Shown: positions 7,892 to 15,518, counted from the stretch's first letter. The stretch is 63,150 bases of DNA from JBMDXB01 sp048594975 (GCA_048594975.1 JBMDXQ010000005.1:1-63150); one strand, 5' to 3'. Notes: a model not told the origin generated them from the letters alone. Made by a program: numbers and translations.

Positions 7892-8554
7892 ATGGAGAAG
7901 ATGCCGTTCCACGATGCCGAGCCGGACATGGACGTCCAGGCGGTCATGTCCAGCGCCACGGCGGTTACCCAGAGCGACTGGCGGCGGGCGCTGCCGGTGA
8001 TGGCCGGCTCGATGGTGACGCTGCGCGACCTGCGTTTGTCGGACGCGCCGGCGTTGCTGTCGATGCTGTCGACCGAGGAGGTGGCGCGTTTCATCTCGCC
8101 GCCGCCGACGACAGTCGAAGGGTTCGAACGCTTCATCGCCTGGACGCACCGGGAGCGCGCGGCAGGCAACTACGCGTGCTTCGGGGTGGTTCCACACGGC
8201 ATGGATACCGCGATTGGTATCTTTCAGATCCGCCAGCTCGAGCCGGGGTTCGCGACGGCGGAATGGGGGTTTGCGATCGGCTCGGCCTACTGGGGCACTG
8301 GTGTATTCCTCGACGCGGCGAAGCTCGCCGTCGTCTTCGCGTTCGAGGGCATCGGCGTGCACCGGCTGGAGGCGCGGGCGGCCGTCGCCAATGGGCGCGG
8401 CAACGGCGCGCTCCGGAAAATCGGGGCCGTCCAGGAGGGGATCTTGCGCAGGTCGTTCCTTCGAAACGGCCAGTACCTCGACCAGACGTTGTGGACGATC
8501 CTCGACGAGGACTGGCGCCAGGCCAAGGGCGTCTGGGGCGTTCGCATCCATTGA
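7892..8554 (+). CDS. GNAT-family N-acetyltransferase (RimJ/RimL type)
   Basis: The 220-residue protein has the RimJ-like layout: LRDLRLSDAPALLSML near the start of the domain, then GIFQIRQLEPGF, WGFAIGSAYWGTGVFLDAAKL (acetyl-CoA loop), HRLEARAAVANGRGNGALRKIGAVQEG and the terminal RNGQYLDQTLWTIL. This family acetylates protein N-termini or small amines with acetyl-CoA; the substrate cannot be read from sequence. It follows the protease gene by 16 nt and may be co-transcribed. About 30 extra residues precede the domain, and a start downstream of 7892 is possible. Confidence 0.82.
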   Translation: MEKMPFHDAEPDMDVQAVMSSATAVTQSDWRRALPVMAGSMVTLRDLRLSDAPALLSMLSTEEVARFISPPPTTVEGFERFIAWTHRERAAGNYACFGVVPHGMDTAIGIFQIRQLEPGFATAEWGFAIGSAYWGTGVFLDAAKLAVVFAFEGIGVHRLEARAAVANGRGNGALRKIGAVQEGILRRSFLRNGQYLDQTLWTILDEDWRQAKGVWGVRIH

Positions 8555-8576
8555 CGCAGGCTGCGGGCCAAGGGAT

Positions 8577-8602
8577 GCCGGAAGCGGTTCGCCGCTTCCG
8601 GC
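8577..8602 (+). terminator. Perfect 11-bp hairpin with UUCG loop after the acetyltransferase
   Basis: GCCGGAAGCGG-TTCG-CCGCTTCCGGC, 22 nt after the stop. The UUCG tetraloop makes it very stable. It lacks a U tract, so it may act as an RNA-stabilising 3' end or a weak terminator. Confidence 0.65.
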
Positions 8603-8605
8603 GTT

Positions 8606-8671
8606 CCCGTGTACGGCTGCGTACCCTCCGCGGCATCGTCGCGACTGGCGCACGCGAAATGCGTACACGGG
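8606..8671. repeat. Inverted repeat CCCGTGTACG/CGTACACGGG
   Basis: A perfect 10-bp inverted repeat with a 46-nt spacer directly follows the previous hairpin. It occupies the place that a stem-loop holds in the leader of the NIVWGT protease gene and may belong to the decayed gene described at 8815. Confidence 0.4.
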
Positions 8672-8814
8672 TGTCCCGGAAAGGTCCACGCGCGGCGCCT
8701 TCCACGCCTCCGCCCTCGCAGAGCGTTACCAAGCGACGCTGCTTCAACAGCTTGCCGCACGGCCCCCGCCGCGTCCGTGGCTCGATCGTTGCTCCGATCG
8801 CGGATGAATCCGCG

Positions 8815-8927
8815 AAAGGAGGATCGGGCGACATCGTCCGGGGGCTGACTGCAGCGGCGAGGAATGCGACGACATCGTGTGGGGCACGGCGCGCGACGGC
8901 ACGGCGTGCGGCGCCCACCTGGTGTAA
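8815..8927 (+). pseudogene. Remnant of a third NIVWGT-repeat protein (C-terminal tail only)
   Basis: From 8847 the frame reads D-C-S-G-E-E-C-D-D-I-V-W-G-T followed by 12 residues and TAA (8925-8927). This is the same Cys-x4-Cys plus DIVWGT pattern as the protease tail at 7.4-7.7 kb. Just before it, GACATCGTCCGGGGGCTGACTGC looks like another unit (GAC ATC GTC TGG GGC ACT GAC TGC) after a one-base loss and a W-to-R change. Upstream are an intact AAAGGAGG (8815-8822) and a stretch near 8777-8796 resembling the protease leader (CGTGGCTtGAaCGTTGCTC at about 5749). No catalytic domain is present. The simplest reading is a third copy whose interior was deleted. Confidence 0.7.
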
Positions 8928-9132
8928 AGCCTTCGCCGATGGGTCGCCGACACCGTCCGGTCACGACCTCGCCGGACAGGACGTGCGACGACTCGCGCGG
9001 GCACTACTGCAGGCCGGAGGACTGCGTCGAACAGAAGACGTGAGCGGGCGCTGCATACGCACCATTCGCGCGTACCCGCTCGCCGATCGAGCCGTCACGG
9101 CGGGCGCCGGGACGGCGCTCCCGGAATTCCAT

Positions 9133-9166
9133 GATGCCGGACCCGGCTGCAGTCGGGTCCGGCATC
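9133..9166 (+). terminator. Strong 13-bp hairpin, candidate terminator
   Basis: GATGCCGGACCCG pairs with CGGGTCCGGCATC across an 8-nt loop and is followed by GTTGTGT. It probably ends transcripts crossing the decayed region. Apart from the items listed, 8555-9297 shows no gene. Confidence 0.65.
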
Positions 9167-9297
9167 GTTGTGTACCGGGGCGCTTCTGGCCGGGTGGCTT
9201 CCGCGCGACGCGCTGCTTCGGCTCGATGTCTTCGTGTCTTCCCGCCTTCCTGGTTTCGGCGAACCGGCCACGCTCGCTGGATGACGGGCGGCGCAGT

Positions 9298-9327
9298 TTG
9301 ACAACGCTCTCACCGCCTCGGTACGCT
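9298..9327 (+). promoter_or_regulatory. Sigma-70-type promoter for the aldolase-aminotransferase operon
   Basis: TTGACA (9298-9303), 18-nt spacer, TACGCT (9322-9327). The expected start of transcription falls on or within 1-2 nt of the ATG at 9335, so the mRNA is probably leaderless; no Shine-Dalgarno sequence is present. Confidence 0.6.
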
Positions 9328-9334
9328 CCGGCCG

Positions 9335-10267
9335 ATGAATCTCGAGGGCGTGTTCCCGCCGATGGCGACACCGTTCGACGGCGGCAGCGTGCACGCGCCG
9401 TCGATCCGGTCGAACGTCGAGCGCTGGGTCCGGGCTGGCGTGCGCGGCATCGTCGCGCTCGGCTCCAACGGCGAGGCGCCGCTGCTCGGCGACGACGAGG
9501 CGGATGCCGTCGTCCGCGCCGCGCGCCCCGCGGTCCCGCCGTCGCACGTGCTGGTCGCGGGCGCCGGGCGTGAGTCGACGCCGGCAACGATCGACGCCGT
9601 GCGGCGCGCCGCGTCGTACGGCGCCGACGCGGTGCTGGTGCGCACGCCTTCCTACTACAAGGGCCGGATGACGCACGAGGCCTTCGTGCGCCACTACACT
9701 GCGGTCGCCGACGCATCGCCCGTCCCGGTGCTGCTCTACAACTGCCCGGCGGTGACGGGCGTGAATCTGGCGCCCGAAACGGTTGCGGAGCTGGCGCGCC
9801 ATCGCAACATCATCGGCATCAAGGAAACCGGCAGCGATGCCGCGCAGCTGGCCGCCTACGTGGATTTCACGCGCGCCGCGACGGACTTCACGGTGATCGC
9901 CGGATCGCTTCCAACCTGCTATGCGTCGCTGTGCCTCGGCGCGCGGGCGGCGATTCTCGCCGCCGCGTGCGTCGTCCCGGAGCTGTGCGTGCGTCTCTAC
10001 GACGACACCCGGGCGGGACGGCACGAGGCGGCGCGGCAGCTGCAGGCGCAGCTCACCCCGGTGGCCACGCTCGTTACCACCCGGTTCGGCGTGCCCGGCC
10101 TGAAAGCCGCCATGGACCTTGCCGGCTACCAGGGAGGCGCGCCGCGCCTCCCGCTCCTGCCCCTGCCGGCGGCAGCCGTTGAACAGATTCGGACGGAGCT
10201 CGATCGCCTGCTCGCGGCGACCGGGCTCACGGAAGGAGACACGCGCATGCGATCGGGGAGCACATGA
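9335..10267 (+). CDS. DHDPS/NAL-superfamily aldolase, probable 4-hydroxy-2-oxoglutarate aldolase (HOGA-like)
   Basis: The 310-residue class I aldolase carries the Schiff-base lysine in NIIGIKETGSD and the catalytic tyrosine in YNCPAVTG. Instead of the GTTGE of true dihydrodipicolinate synthase it has GSNGE. Its C-terminal part (VTTRFGVPGLKAAMD..GYQGG..RLPL) closely matches what I remember of animal HOGA1. HOGA cleaves 4-hydroxy-2-oxoglutarate to pyruvate and glyoxylate in hydroxyproline breakdown. The next gene, overlapping by four bases, encodes an alanine-glyoxylate aminotransferase-like enzyme that would consume the glyoxylate, which supports the assignment. Alternatives are another pyruvate-dependent aldolase or a DapA paralogue. 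Confidence 0.75.
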   Translation: MNLEGVFPPMATPFDGGSVHAPSIRSNVERWVRAGVRGIVALGSNGEAPLLGDDEADAVVRAARPAVPPSHVLVAGAGRESTPATIDAVRRAASYGADAVLVRTPSYYKGRMTHEAFVRHYTAVADASPVPVLLYNCPAVTGVNLAPETVAELARHRNIIGIKETGSDAAQLAAYVDFTRAATDFTVIAGSLPTCYASLCLGARAAILAAACVVPELCVRLYDDTRAGRHEAARQLQAQLTPVATLVTTRFGVPGLKAAMDLAGYQGGAPRLPLLPLPAAAVEQIRTELDRLLAATGLTEGDTRMRSGST

Positions 10268-11412
10268 CGATTCCAGAACGCGTTCTCCTCGGCCCAGGGC
10301 CGAGCCCGGTGTCCTCACGCGTGATGCGCGCGATGGCGCAGCCGGTCCTCAGCCATCTCGATCCCGCGATGATGGCGCTGCTCGACGACCTCCGCGGCCG
10401 CCTCGATCGCACGTTCCGCGCGGCGCCGGGTGCGTTCAGCTTCGCAGTCTCGGGAACGGGCACGGCGGGGATGGAGGCGGCCGTGGTCAACCTGACCAGG
10501 GCCGGAAGCCGCGCCCTGGTCGTGGTGACGGGGTACTTCGGAGACCGGCTCGCGCAGATGCTGGAGCGATACGGCGCCCGGGTGTCGCGGGTGGAGGTCG
10601 AGTGGGGCCGCGCCTGCGATCCCGCGGCCGTCGAGCGCGCGCTCAAGGCGGACGGCGCCGATCTCGTCGCCGTCGTCCACGCGGAGACGTCCACCGGCGT
10701 GCTGAACCCGGTCGAGGACGTGGTGCGCGTGGCGGCGGCCGCCGGGGCGCTCACCATCGTGGATGCGGTCACCTCCTTCGGCGGGATACCCGTGGAGTGC
10801 GGCCGCTGGGGCGCCGACGTCACCTACAGCTGCTCGCAGAAGGGGCTCGGCGCGCCCTCCGGGATGGCGCCGATCACCTTCTCGGCGCGTGCGCTGGAGC
10901 ATCGCGCGCCTTCGCGGAGTTTCTATCTCGACCTCGCGCTGCTCGAGGATTACTGGCTGCGGCGGCGCTACCACCATACGATCGCGGCGCCGCTCGTCTA
11001 TGCGCTGCGCGAGACCCTGATCGCAGTCGAGGAGGAGGGGGTCGAGCGTCGCTGGCAGCGGCACGAGCATCACCACCGCGCGCTCGCCGCCGGCCTCGAG
11101 GCGCTCGGCCTGTCCCTGCTTCCGCCACCAGGCGAGCGCCTGTGGACGCTGAACGCGGTGCGCGTGCCCGACGGCATCGACGAGTCGGTGGTGCGCCGCG
11201 CGCTCCTCGAGGAGTTCAACATCGAAATCGGTGCCGGACTCGGCCCGCTCGCCGGACGCATCTGGCGCGTCGGCCTCATGGGCGCCGGTTCGACGCTCGG
11301 CAACGTCATGCTGTTCGTCGGCGCGCTCGAGCGCGTGCTGCGACGGACCGGTCATACTCCGGCCTCGGCCGGGGCCGCGGTCTCAGCCGTGGAAGCGGCC
11401 GCCTCAGCCTGA
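10264..11412 (+). CDS. Class V aminotransferase, probable alanine (serine)-glyoxylate/pyruvate aminotransferase
   Basis: The 382-residue fold-type I PLP enzyme starts at ATG 10264, overlapping the aldolase stop (ATGA). Diagnostic AGXT-like motifs occur in order: LLGPGPSPVSSRVM near the N-terminus, SGTGTAGMEAAVVN, HAETSTGVLNP, the PLP-phosphate region VDAVTSFGG, and the PLP lysine in YSCSQKGLGAPSGM (about residue 198). It would convert glyoxylate plus an amino donor to glycine. The pairing with the HOGA-like aldolase gives a coherent route from hydroxyproline-derived 4-hydroxy-2-oxoglutarate to glycine and pyruvate. Confidence 0.85.
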   Translation: MTIPERVLLGPGPSPVSSRVMRAMAQPVLSHLDPAMMALLDDLRGRLDRTFRAAPGAFSFAVSGTGTAGMEAAVVNLTRAGSRALVVVTGYFGDRLAQMLERYGARVSRVEVEWGRACDPAAVERALKADGADLVAVVHAETSTGVLNPVEDVVRVAAAAGALTIVDAVTSFGGIPVECGRWGADVTYSCSQKGLGAPSGMAPITFSARALEHRAPSRSFYLDLALLEDYWLRRRYHHTIAAPLVYALRETLIAVEEEGVERRWQRHEHHHRALAAGLEALGLSLLPPPGERLWTLNAVRVPDGIDESVVRRALLEEFNIEIGAGLGPLAGRIWRVGLMGAGSTLGNVMLFVGALERVLRRTGHTPASAGAAVSAVEAAASA

Positions 11413-11485
11413 TCGTTCGCATCAGCCCTGATCACCCGCGTTCGCTGGTACATCGGTTGCAATTTCGGCCCCGAGAGGAGGAGCC

Positions 11486-12928
11486 ATGAAGTCCGTCCTG
11501 CCCGTGCTGCTGGCCGCGAGTCTCGCCGGATGCGCCACCAACCCCGCCACCGGGGAGCGCGAGCTGTCGCTGATGAGCGAGGCCCAGGAGATTCAGCTTG
11601 GGCAGGAAATGGACCCTCAGGTGCGGCGCGAGATGGGCCTCTACGACAATCCCGAGCTCCAGCGGTACGTGCAGGACGTCGGCCTGCGGCTCGCGCGCCG
11701 ATCGGAACGGCCGAACCTGCCGTGGCACTTCGCCGTCGTCGACGAGCCGGCCATCAACGCGTTCGCGCTGCCCGGCGGATACATCTACTTGACGCGCGGG
11801 ATCCTGCCGTTCCTCGATGACGAGGCGCAGCTCGCGGGCGTGCTCGGACATGAGATCGGGCACGTCACCGCGCGGCACTCTGCGCAGCAGTACACGAAAG
11901 CGACGTCGGCCGGCATCGGCGTCACGCTGCTCAGCATCTTCGTGCCGGAAGCCAGACCCTTCCAGGGCCTCACCGAGACCGCGCTCGGCGTGCTCTTCCT
12001 CAAGTACGGCCGGGACGACGAGCTCCAGGCGGACCGGCTCGGGGTGCGCTACGCCGCGCACGGCGGCTGGGATCCTTCGGGCGTGGCAGCCATGCTGACG
12101 ACGCTGGCGCGACTCGACGAGGCGAGTGGCAGCCGGAAGGGCGTGCCGAACTGGCTTTCGACGCACCCGGCACCAGCCGATCGCGTTCAGCAGGTGCAGG
12201 CGTCAATTCAGCAGGCGGAGGCGACGCCGGTGGGCACGGCCGGAACGGTCGATCGCGGCGAGTTCCTGACGCGGATCGACGGTATCGTTTACGGCGACAG
12301 CCCCAGCGAAGGCGTCGTGCGCGGCAGTGCCTTCCTGCACCGCGATCTGCGCCTCGCGCTCACGTTCCCGGGCGGCTGGGAGATCCAAAACACCAAGACG
12401 CAGGTGCTGGCCAAGGCGCCGGAACGTGAGCAGTACATGCTGCTGCAGCTGGTGCAGAACCCCCGGGGTTCGGTCGAGCAGATCGCGCGAACGAGCATGG
12501 CGGCATCGGGCTTCCGCCAGCTGGATGGCGGCGCCACGCGCATCAACGGCCTGGACGCGTACGTCGGGACCTACCAGGGCAACGTCGAGGGCCTCGGCAA
12601 CGTGGTTACGACGGTGGCGCACATCGTCCACGATCGCAGGGTGTACGTACTTGCCGGCCTCGCACCGGCGAACCAGTTCGAGGCGGTCGAGCGCGAGTTC
12701 GTGTCGAGCATCCGGTCGTTCCGCAGCCTCAGCGAACGCGAGGCGGCCGACATCCGGCCCAACCGCGTCCAGCTGTACACGGTGCGCAGCGGCGACACGT
12801 GGCAGTCCATCGCCGAACGTGCCGCCGCCGGCACCGTCAAGCCGGCGACACTCGCGATCATGAACAACTCCGACCCGTCGCGGCCGCCCCGCGCCGGCGA
12901 GCGCATCAAGATCGTCGTCGAGGGCTGA
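11486..12928 (+). CDS. M48-family zinc metalloprotease lipoprotein with LysM-like C-terminus
   Basis: ATG 11486 follows GAGAGGAGGAG, a strong Shine-Dalgarno sequence. The 480-residue protein has a lipobox (SLAGC, Cys about 16), then an M48 peptidase domain: NAFALPGGYIYLTRG, the zinc motif HEIGH in VLGHEIGHVTARHSAQQY, and DDELQADRLGVRY as third ligand region. STHPAPADRVQQV is typical of BepA/LoiP relatives. Residues about 275-415 form an uncharacterised domain. The last 50 (LYTVRSGDTWQSIAERA...GERIKIVV) look like a LysM module for peptidoglycan contact. It probably acts in periplasmic or outer-membrane quality control. Confidence 0.88.
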   Translation: MKSVLPVLLAASLAGCATNPATGERELSLMSEAQEIQLGQEMDPQVRREMGLYDNPELQRYVQDVGLRLARRSERPNLPWHFAVVDEPAINAFALPGGYIYLTRGILPFLDDEAQLAGVLGHEIGHVTARHSAQQYTKATSAGIGVTLLSIFVPEARPFQGLTETALGVLFLKYGRDDELQADRLGVRYAAHGGWDPSGVAAMLTTLARLDEASGSRKGVPNWLSTHPAPADRVQQVQASIQQAEATPVGTAGTVDRGEFLTRIDGIVYGDSPSEGVVRGSAFLHRDLRLALTFPGGWEIQNTKTQVLAKAPEREQYMLLQLVQNPRGSVEQIARTSMAASGFRQLDGGATRINGLDAYVGTYQGNVEGLGNVVTTVAHIVHDRRVYVLAGLAPANQFEAVEREFVSSIRSFRSLSEREAADIRPNRVQLYTVRSGDTWQSIAERAAAGTVKPATLAIMNNSDPSRPPRAGERIKIVVEG

Positions 12929-12993
12929 CCCTTCGATTCGCCTGTCATCGTGCGCTCGCTCAGCGGGGGCCGGCGATATTCTTTCGCGCGCCC

Positions 12994-12999
12994 TATAAT
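12994..12999 (+). promoter_or_regulatory. -10 element TATAAT directly before mtgA
   Basis: A perfect -10 hexamer ends 6 nt before the ATG at 13006, so the predicted transcript starts at or next to the start codon (leaderless). No convincing -35 and no Shine-Dalgarno sequence are present. Confidence 0.5.
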
Positions 13000-13005
13000 C
13001 AAGGC

Positions 13006-13869
13006 ATGCGCAAGATCGGGCGTACGATCGGGCGCGGCATCGCCGTGGCGGCAGCGATCCTGTTCGGCTGCGCCGCCTACCTCTATCTCACCCTTCCCGA
13101 CGTCCGCCCGCTGCGCACCTCGAACCCGCAGACGACCGCGTTCATCGAACTGCGCGCCCGCGAGGCGCGCGCCCGCGGCGAGCGGCCGCGTCGCGTGCAG
13201 CAGTGGATACCGTACGCGCGGATCTCCTACCACCTGAAGGACGCGGTCCGGGTGGCGGAAGACAGCATGTTCTGGCAGCACGACGGCGTCGACTACCAGC
13301 AGCTGAAGGAGTCGATGGAGGTGAACCTCGAGCGTCTCGAGTTCGCCCGCGGCGCGAGCACGATCACGCAGCAGCTCGCCAAAAACCTGTACCTGTCCCC
13401 GTCGAAGAACCCGGTCCGGAAGCTGCGCGAGCTGTTGATCGCCCGTCGCCTCGAGGCGGAGCTGACCAAGCAGCGCATCTACGAGATCTACCTGAACGTC
13501 ATCGAGTGGGGCGACGGGATCTACGGCGCTGAAGCGGCGGCGCGCCGCTATTTCGGCAGAGCGGCGGCCCAGCTGACGGCCCAGGAATCGGCGCTGCTGG
13601 CCTCGGCGATCATCAACCCGCGCGTGCTCGACCCGGCGCGCCCCTCGGCGCGCCTGCGGCGTCGCCAACAGATGATCCTGCGGCGCATGGGCTGGGTCGA
13701 GCCGCCGCCCGTACTCGCGGAACCGGTGCAGGGAACCTCCCCTGACGCCCCGAAGGAGGTCCCGCCGGCCGCTATTCCGGCTGTAGGCCCCCCAACGCAG
13801 CTGCCCGGACAGGTCCTCCCGTCCTCATCCAGGCCGCCGCGGAGCCCTGGCGGCGGTGCACTGCCGTAA
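13006..13869 (+). CDS. mtgA: Monofunctional biosynthetic peptidoglycan transglycosylase
   Basis: The 287-residue GT51 enzyme has one N-terminal membrane anchor (about 8-28) and polymerises lipid II into glycan strands in the periplasm. Motifs in order: EDSMFWQHDGVD with the catalytic Glu, GASTITQQLAKNLYLS, KLRELLIARRLEAELTKQRIYEIYLNVIEWG and GIYGAEAAARRYFG. No transpeptidase domain follows. Instead there is a Pro-rich tail of about 50 residues, longer than usual for MtgA. ATG 13006 gives a normal N-terminus (MRKIGRTIGRG). Confidence 0.92.
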   Translation: MRKIGRTIGRGIAVAAAILFGCAAYLYLTLPDVRPLRTSNPQTTAFIELRAREARARGERPRRVQQWIPYARISYHLKDAVRVAEDSMFWQHDGVDYQQLKESMEVNLERLEFARGASTITQQLAKNLYLSPSKNPVRKLRELLIARRLEAELTKQRIYEIYLNVIEWGDGIYGAEAAARRYFGRAAAQLTAQESALLASAIINPRVLDPARPSARLRRRQQMILRRMGWVEPPPVLAEPVQGTSPDAPKEVPPAAIPAVGPPTQLPGQVLPSSSRPPRSPGGGALP

Positions 13870-13918
13870 ATCCGTCAAGCTGTAGTGTTTACCGCTGCCG
13901 CTATGCGTTCTGTTCGCC

Positions 13919-13947
13919 TTGACAGACAGGACTCGACTCTTTATATT
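13919..13947 (+). promoter_or_regulatory. Consensus-like sigma-70 promoter
   Basis: TTGACA (13919-13924), 17-nt spacer, TATATT (13942-13947). It drives the putative metallopeptidase gene; transcription would begin near 13954, leaving about 80 nt of leader. Confidence 0.75.
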
Positions 13948-14001
13948 TGGCACAACGTTTCAGCCTGAAATAGCTCCCCCCTGAAGCGACCGTAGGACGC
14001 A

Positions 14002-14023
14002 GCCGGAGGCTTGTGTCTCCGGC
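14002..14023 (+). promoter_or_regulatory. Hairpin enclosing a Shine-Dalgarno-like GGAGG
   Basis: GCCGGAG (14002-14008) pairs with CTCCGGC (14017-14023), sequestering the GGAGG at 14005-14009. This is the only ribosome-binding-like sequence before the metallopeptidase start at 14037. Confidence 0.35.
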
Positions 14024-14036
14024 AGTGTGTGTCGGC

Positions 14037-14846
14037 ATGATCAACTACACCGAGCGCATTTCGCGCCTGATGCGGGATGTTGTCCAGCGGACCCCACGGC
14101 TGTCCTTCATCGACTTGCGGGAGGTGATCGTGTTCGGCCGCTTCGGGCGGGCCGAAGCGGAAGGCGCGTACGCGACGTGCCACTGCCTCACGTTGCCGCA
14201 GAGCGAGCCGGGCTATTACTTCTGGCGCGATCGCGCGACTGGCCAGCTCACGCGCCGGTCGGAATGGTTCGTCACCAAGACGCCGGAAGTGTGGAACGGC
14301 GCCGCGCGCGTGAAGTACTTGATCTCGTTCGTGCTGCCGCGCTTCTGCGAGCAGACGCTCGAGCGATCGCGCAAGGCCGACCTCTACGACCCGTCCACGC
14401 CAAGCTGGATCGCCAAGCTCGACACCGTCTTCCACGAACTGTTCCACATCGATCCGACCGAGGCGGGGATACGCCGTGTCGAGCGCGCCGACGGGACGCA
14501 CTCGATTCACTCGCACGGACCGCAGTTCTACGAGGAGGTCGCCGAGATGGTGCGAAGCTATCTTGCCTCCTGCACCGATCCCTCGCTCTACGAGTTCTTG
14601 CGCCACGATTTCCGCGACCTGGAAACGCTGCACGGCGGTATCGTCGCGACGACGTTCCGCAACTTCCCGTCGTACCCGCAACGCTACATGGAAGCGCTGT
14701 CGGCGCCCCCTTCCGATCCGGTCGTCAAGATCGAGCCGCTGAAGGTGCAGACGCAGCCGGTGGTGTACACGGCGGACGATCTCTTCCTGCGCCAGTTCAC
14801 AGAAGCCACGACGCGCCGCGTGGTGCACGCGGCGCACGCGGCGTAG
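14037..14846 (+). CDS. Putative zinc metallopeptidase (HELFH...HGPQF), family not recognised
   Basis: The 269-residue protein has no signal peptide or membrane segment, so it is probably cytoplasmic. It contains an HExxH motif (VFHELFHIDP) and, about 30 residues on, HSHGPQFYEEVAEM. The H-G-x-x-F arrangement after HExxH resembles the third zinc ligand of SprT/YgjP/WLM-type zincins. The rest, including WRDRATGQLTRRSEWFVTK and FLPRFCEQ-like segments, I do not recognise. I chose ATG 14037 (MINYTERIS) over in-frame GTGs at 14013-14031, one of which lies within a hairpin. Enzymatic activity and substrate are unknown. Confidence 0.65.
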   Translation: MINYTERISRLMRDVVQRTPRLSFIDLREVIVFGRFGRAEAEGAYATCHCLTLPQSEPGYYFWRDRATGQLTRRSEWFVTKTPEVWNGAARVKYLISFVLPRFCEQTLERSRKADLYDPSTPSWIAKLDTVFHELFHIDPTEAGIRRVERADGTHSIHSHGPQFYEEVAEMVRSYLASCTDPSLYEFLRHDFRDLETLHGGIVATTFRNFPSYPQRYMEALSAPPSDPVVKIEPLKVQTQPVVYTADDLFLRQFTEATTRRVVHAAHAA

Positions 14847-14852
14847 CCACCC

Positions 14853-15389
14853 TCAGATCAGGCGGCGCGCGCCAAGGAAGCGCGCTGCCCAGTAGCTCGC
14901 GCCGATCCGATCCACTCGGACGACACCTCTCATGCTGGGCGCGTGGACGAACGAGTCGCCGCCGATCGCGATGCCGACATGCGACGGCCGCACCCCCTGG
15001 GTGTCGAAGAACACGAGATCGCCCGGCTGGAGATCGTCGGGTCGGACGCGGGTTCCGGCCCTGAACAACTCGTCGACGTTGCGCGGGACCGCCACGCCGT
15101 GCTGCCCGAATACGTAGCGCACGAACCCGCTGCAATCGAATCCGCCCGGGTCATCGCCCCCGTCCCGATACGGGCTGCCGCGCAACGCGAGCGCGGTGCC
15201 GGCCAGGGCATACCCGATGCCGCCTGCAGATGCCGGCGAGGCCGGCGCAGGCGACGAGATCGGGGCGGGCGACTCGGGCGCCCTCGGCGTTTCGGGAGAG
15301 GGGTTGCGGCGGGGAAAGGGCTGCGGCGTCGCGCCGGTGGAGGCGCAGGCGGACAGGGCCGCGGCCGCGATAAGGGCGAACAACCTCAT
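14853..15389 (-). CDS. NlpC/P60-family peptidoglycan hydrolase lipoprotein
   Basis: The 178-residue protein starts MRLFALIAAAALSAC with a lipobox (Cys about 16), then a Pro/Ser-rich linker to about residue 55. The NlpC/P60 domain has the catalytic Cys in FDCSGFVRYVFG, His in PSHVGIAIGGDSF and a third polar His in FVHAPSMRG, with LQPGDLVFF between them. These are endopeptidases cutting gamma-D-Glu-diaminopimelate bonds. The gene is convergent with the putative metallopeptidase (6-nt gap) and divergent from the HNH gene. Confidence 0.9.
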   Translation of the reverse strand: MRLFALIAAAALSACASTGATPQPFPRRNPSPETPRAPESPAPISSPAPASPASAGGIGYALAGTALALRGSPYRDGGDDPGGFDCSGFVRYVFGQHGVAVPRNVDELFRAGTRVRPDDLQPGDLVFFDTQGVRPSHVGIAIGGDSFVHAPSMRGVVRVDRIGASYWAARFLGARRLI

Positions 15390-15478
15390 GGGGGCGTCCG
15401 ATTATCGGTCACAACGCTGCCGACTGCACCCATCTCCTCCTAAGCCGCTGGAAACATGCCTGTTACGGGCATGTCGCC

Positions 15479-15507
15479 TTGACAGTGCACGCCCTGTCGG
15501 GCAGAAT
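15479..15507 (+). promoter_or_regulatory. Sigma-70 promoter of the HNH gene
   Basis: TTGACA (15479-15484), 17-nt spacer, CAGAAT (15502-15507). The ATG is at 15519, so the leader is at most a few nucleotides. An ACATGCC/GGCATGT hairpin at about 15453-15474 lies directly upstream and could be an operator shared with the divergent NlpC/P60 gene. Confidence 0.7.
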
Positions 15508-15518
15508 GACTCAAGTTT

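Noticed and set aside
5833..8169. Very long antisense frame opposite the protease
   Set aside because: Low-complexity Arg/Asp/Val composition typical of the antisense of GC-rich genes, with no domain; the same holds for other long antisense frames (1846-3786, 18772-21684, 35069-37666).
8176..9573. Long plus-strand frame across the spacer after the acetyltransferase
   Set aside because: It crosses the real acetyltransferase, two hairpins and the real aldolase gene in the wrong frame; Arg/Ala-rich with no domain.
13942..13965. Sigma-54-like TTGGCAC-n4-TTTC site
   Set aside because: The -12 GC pair is missing (CA instead), and the sequence lies within a near-consensus sigma-70 promoter.
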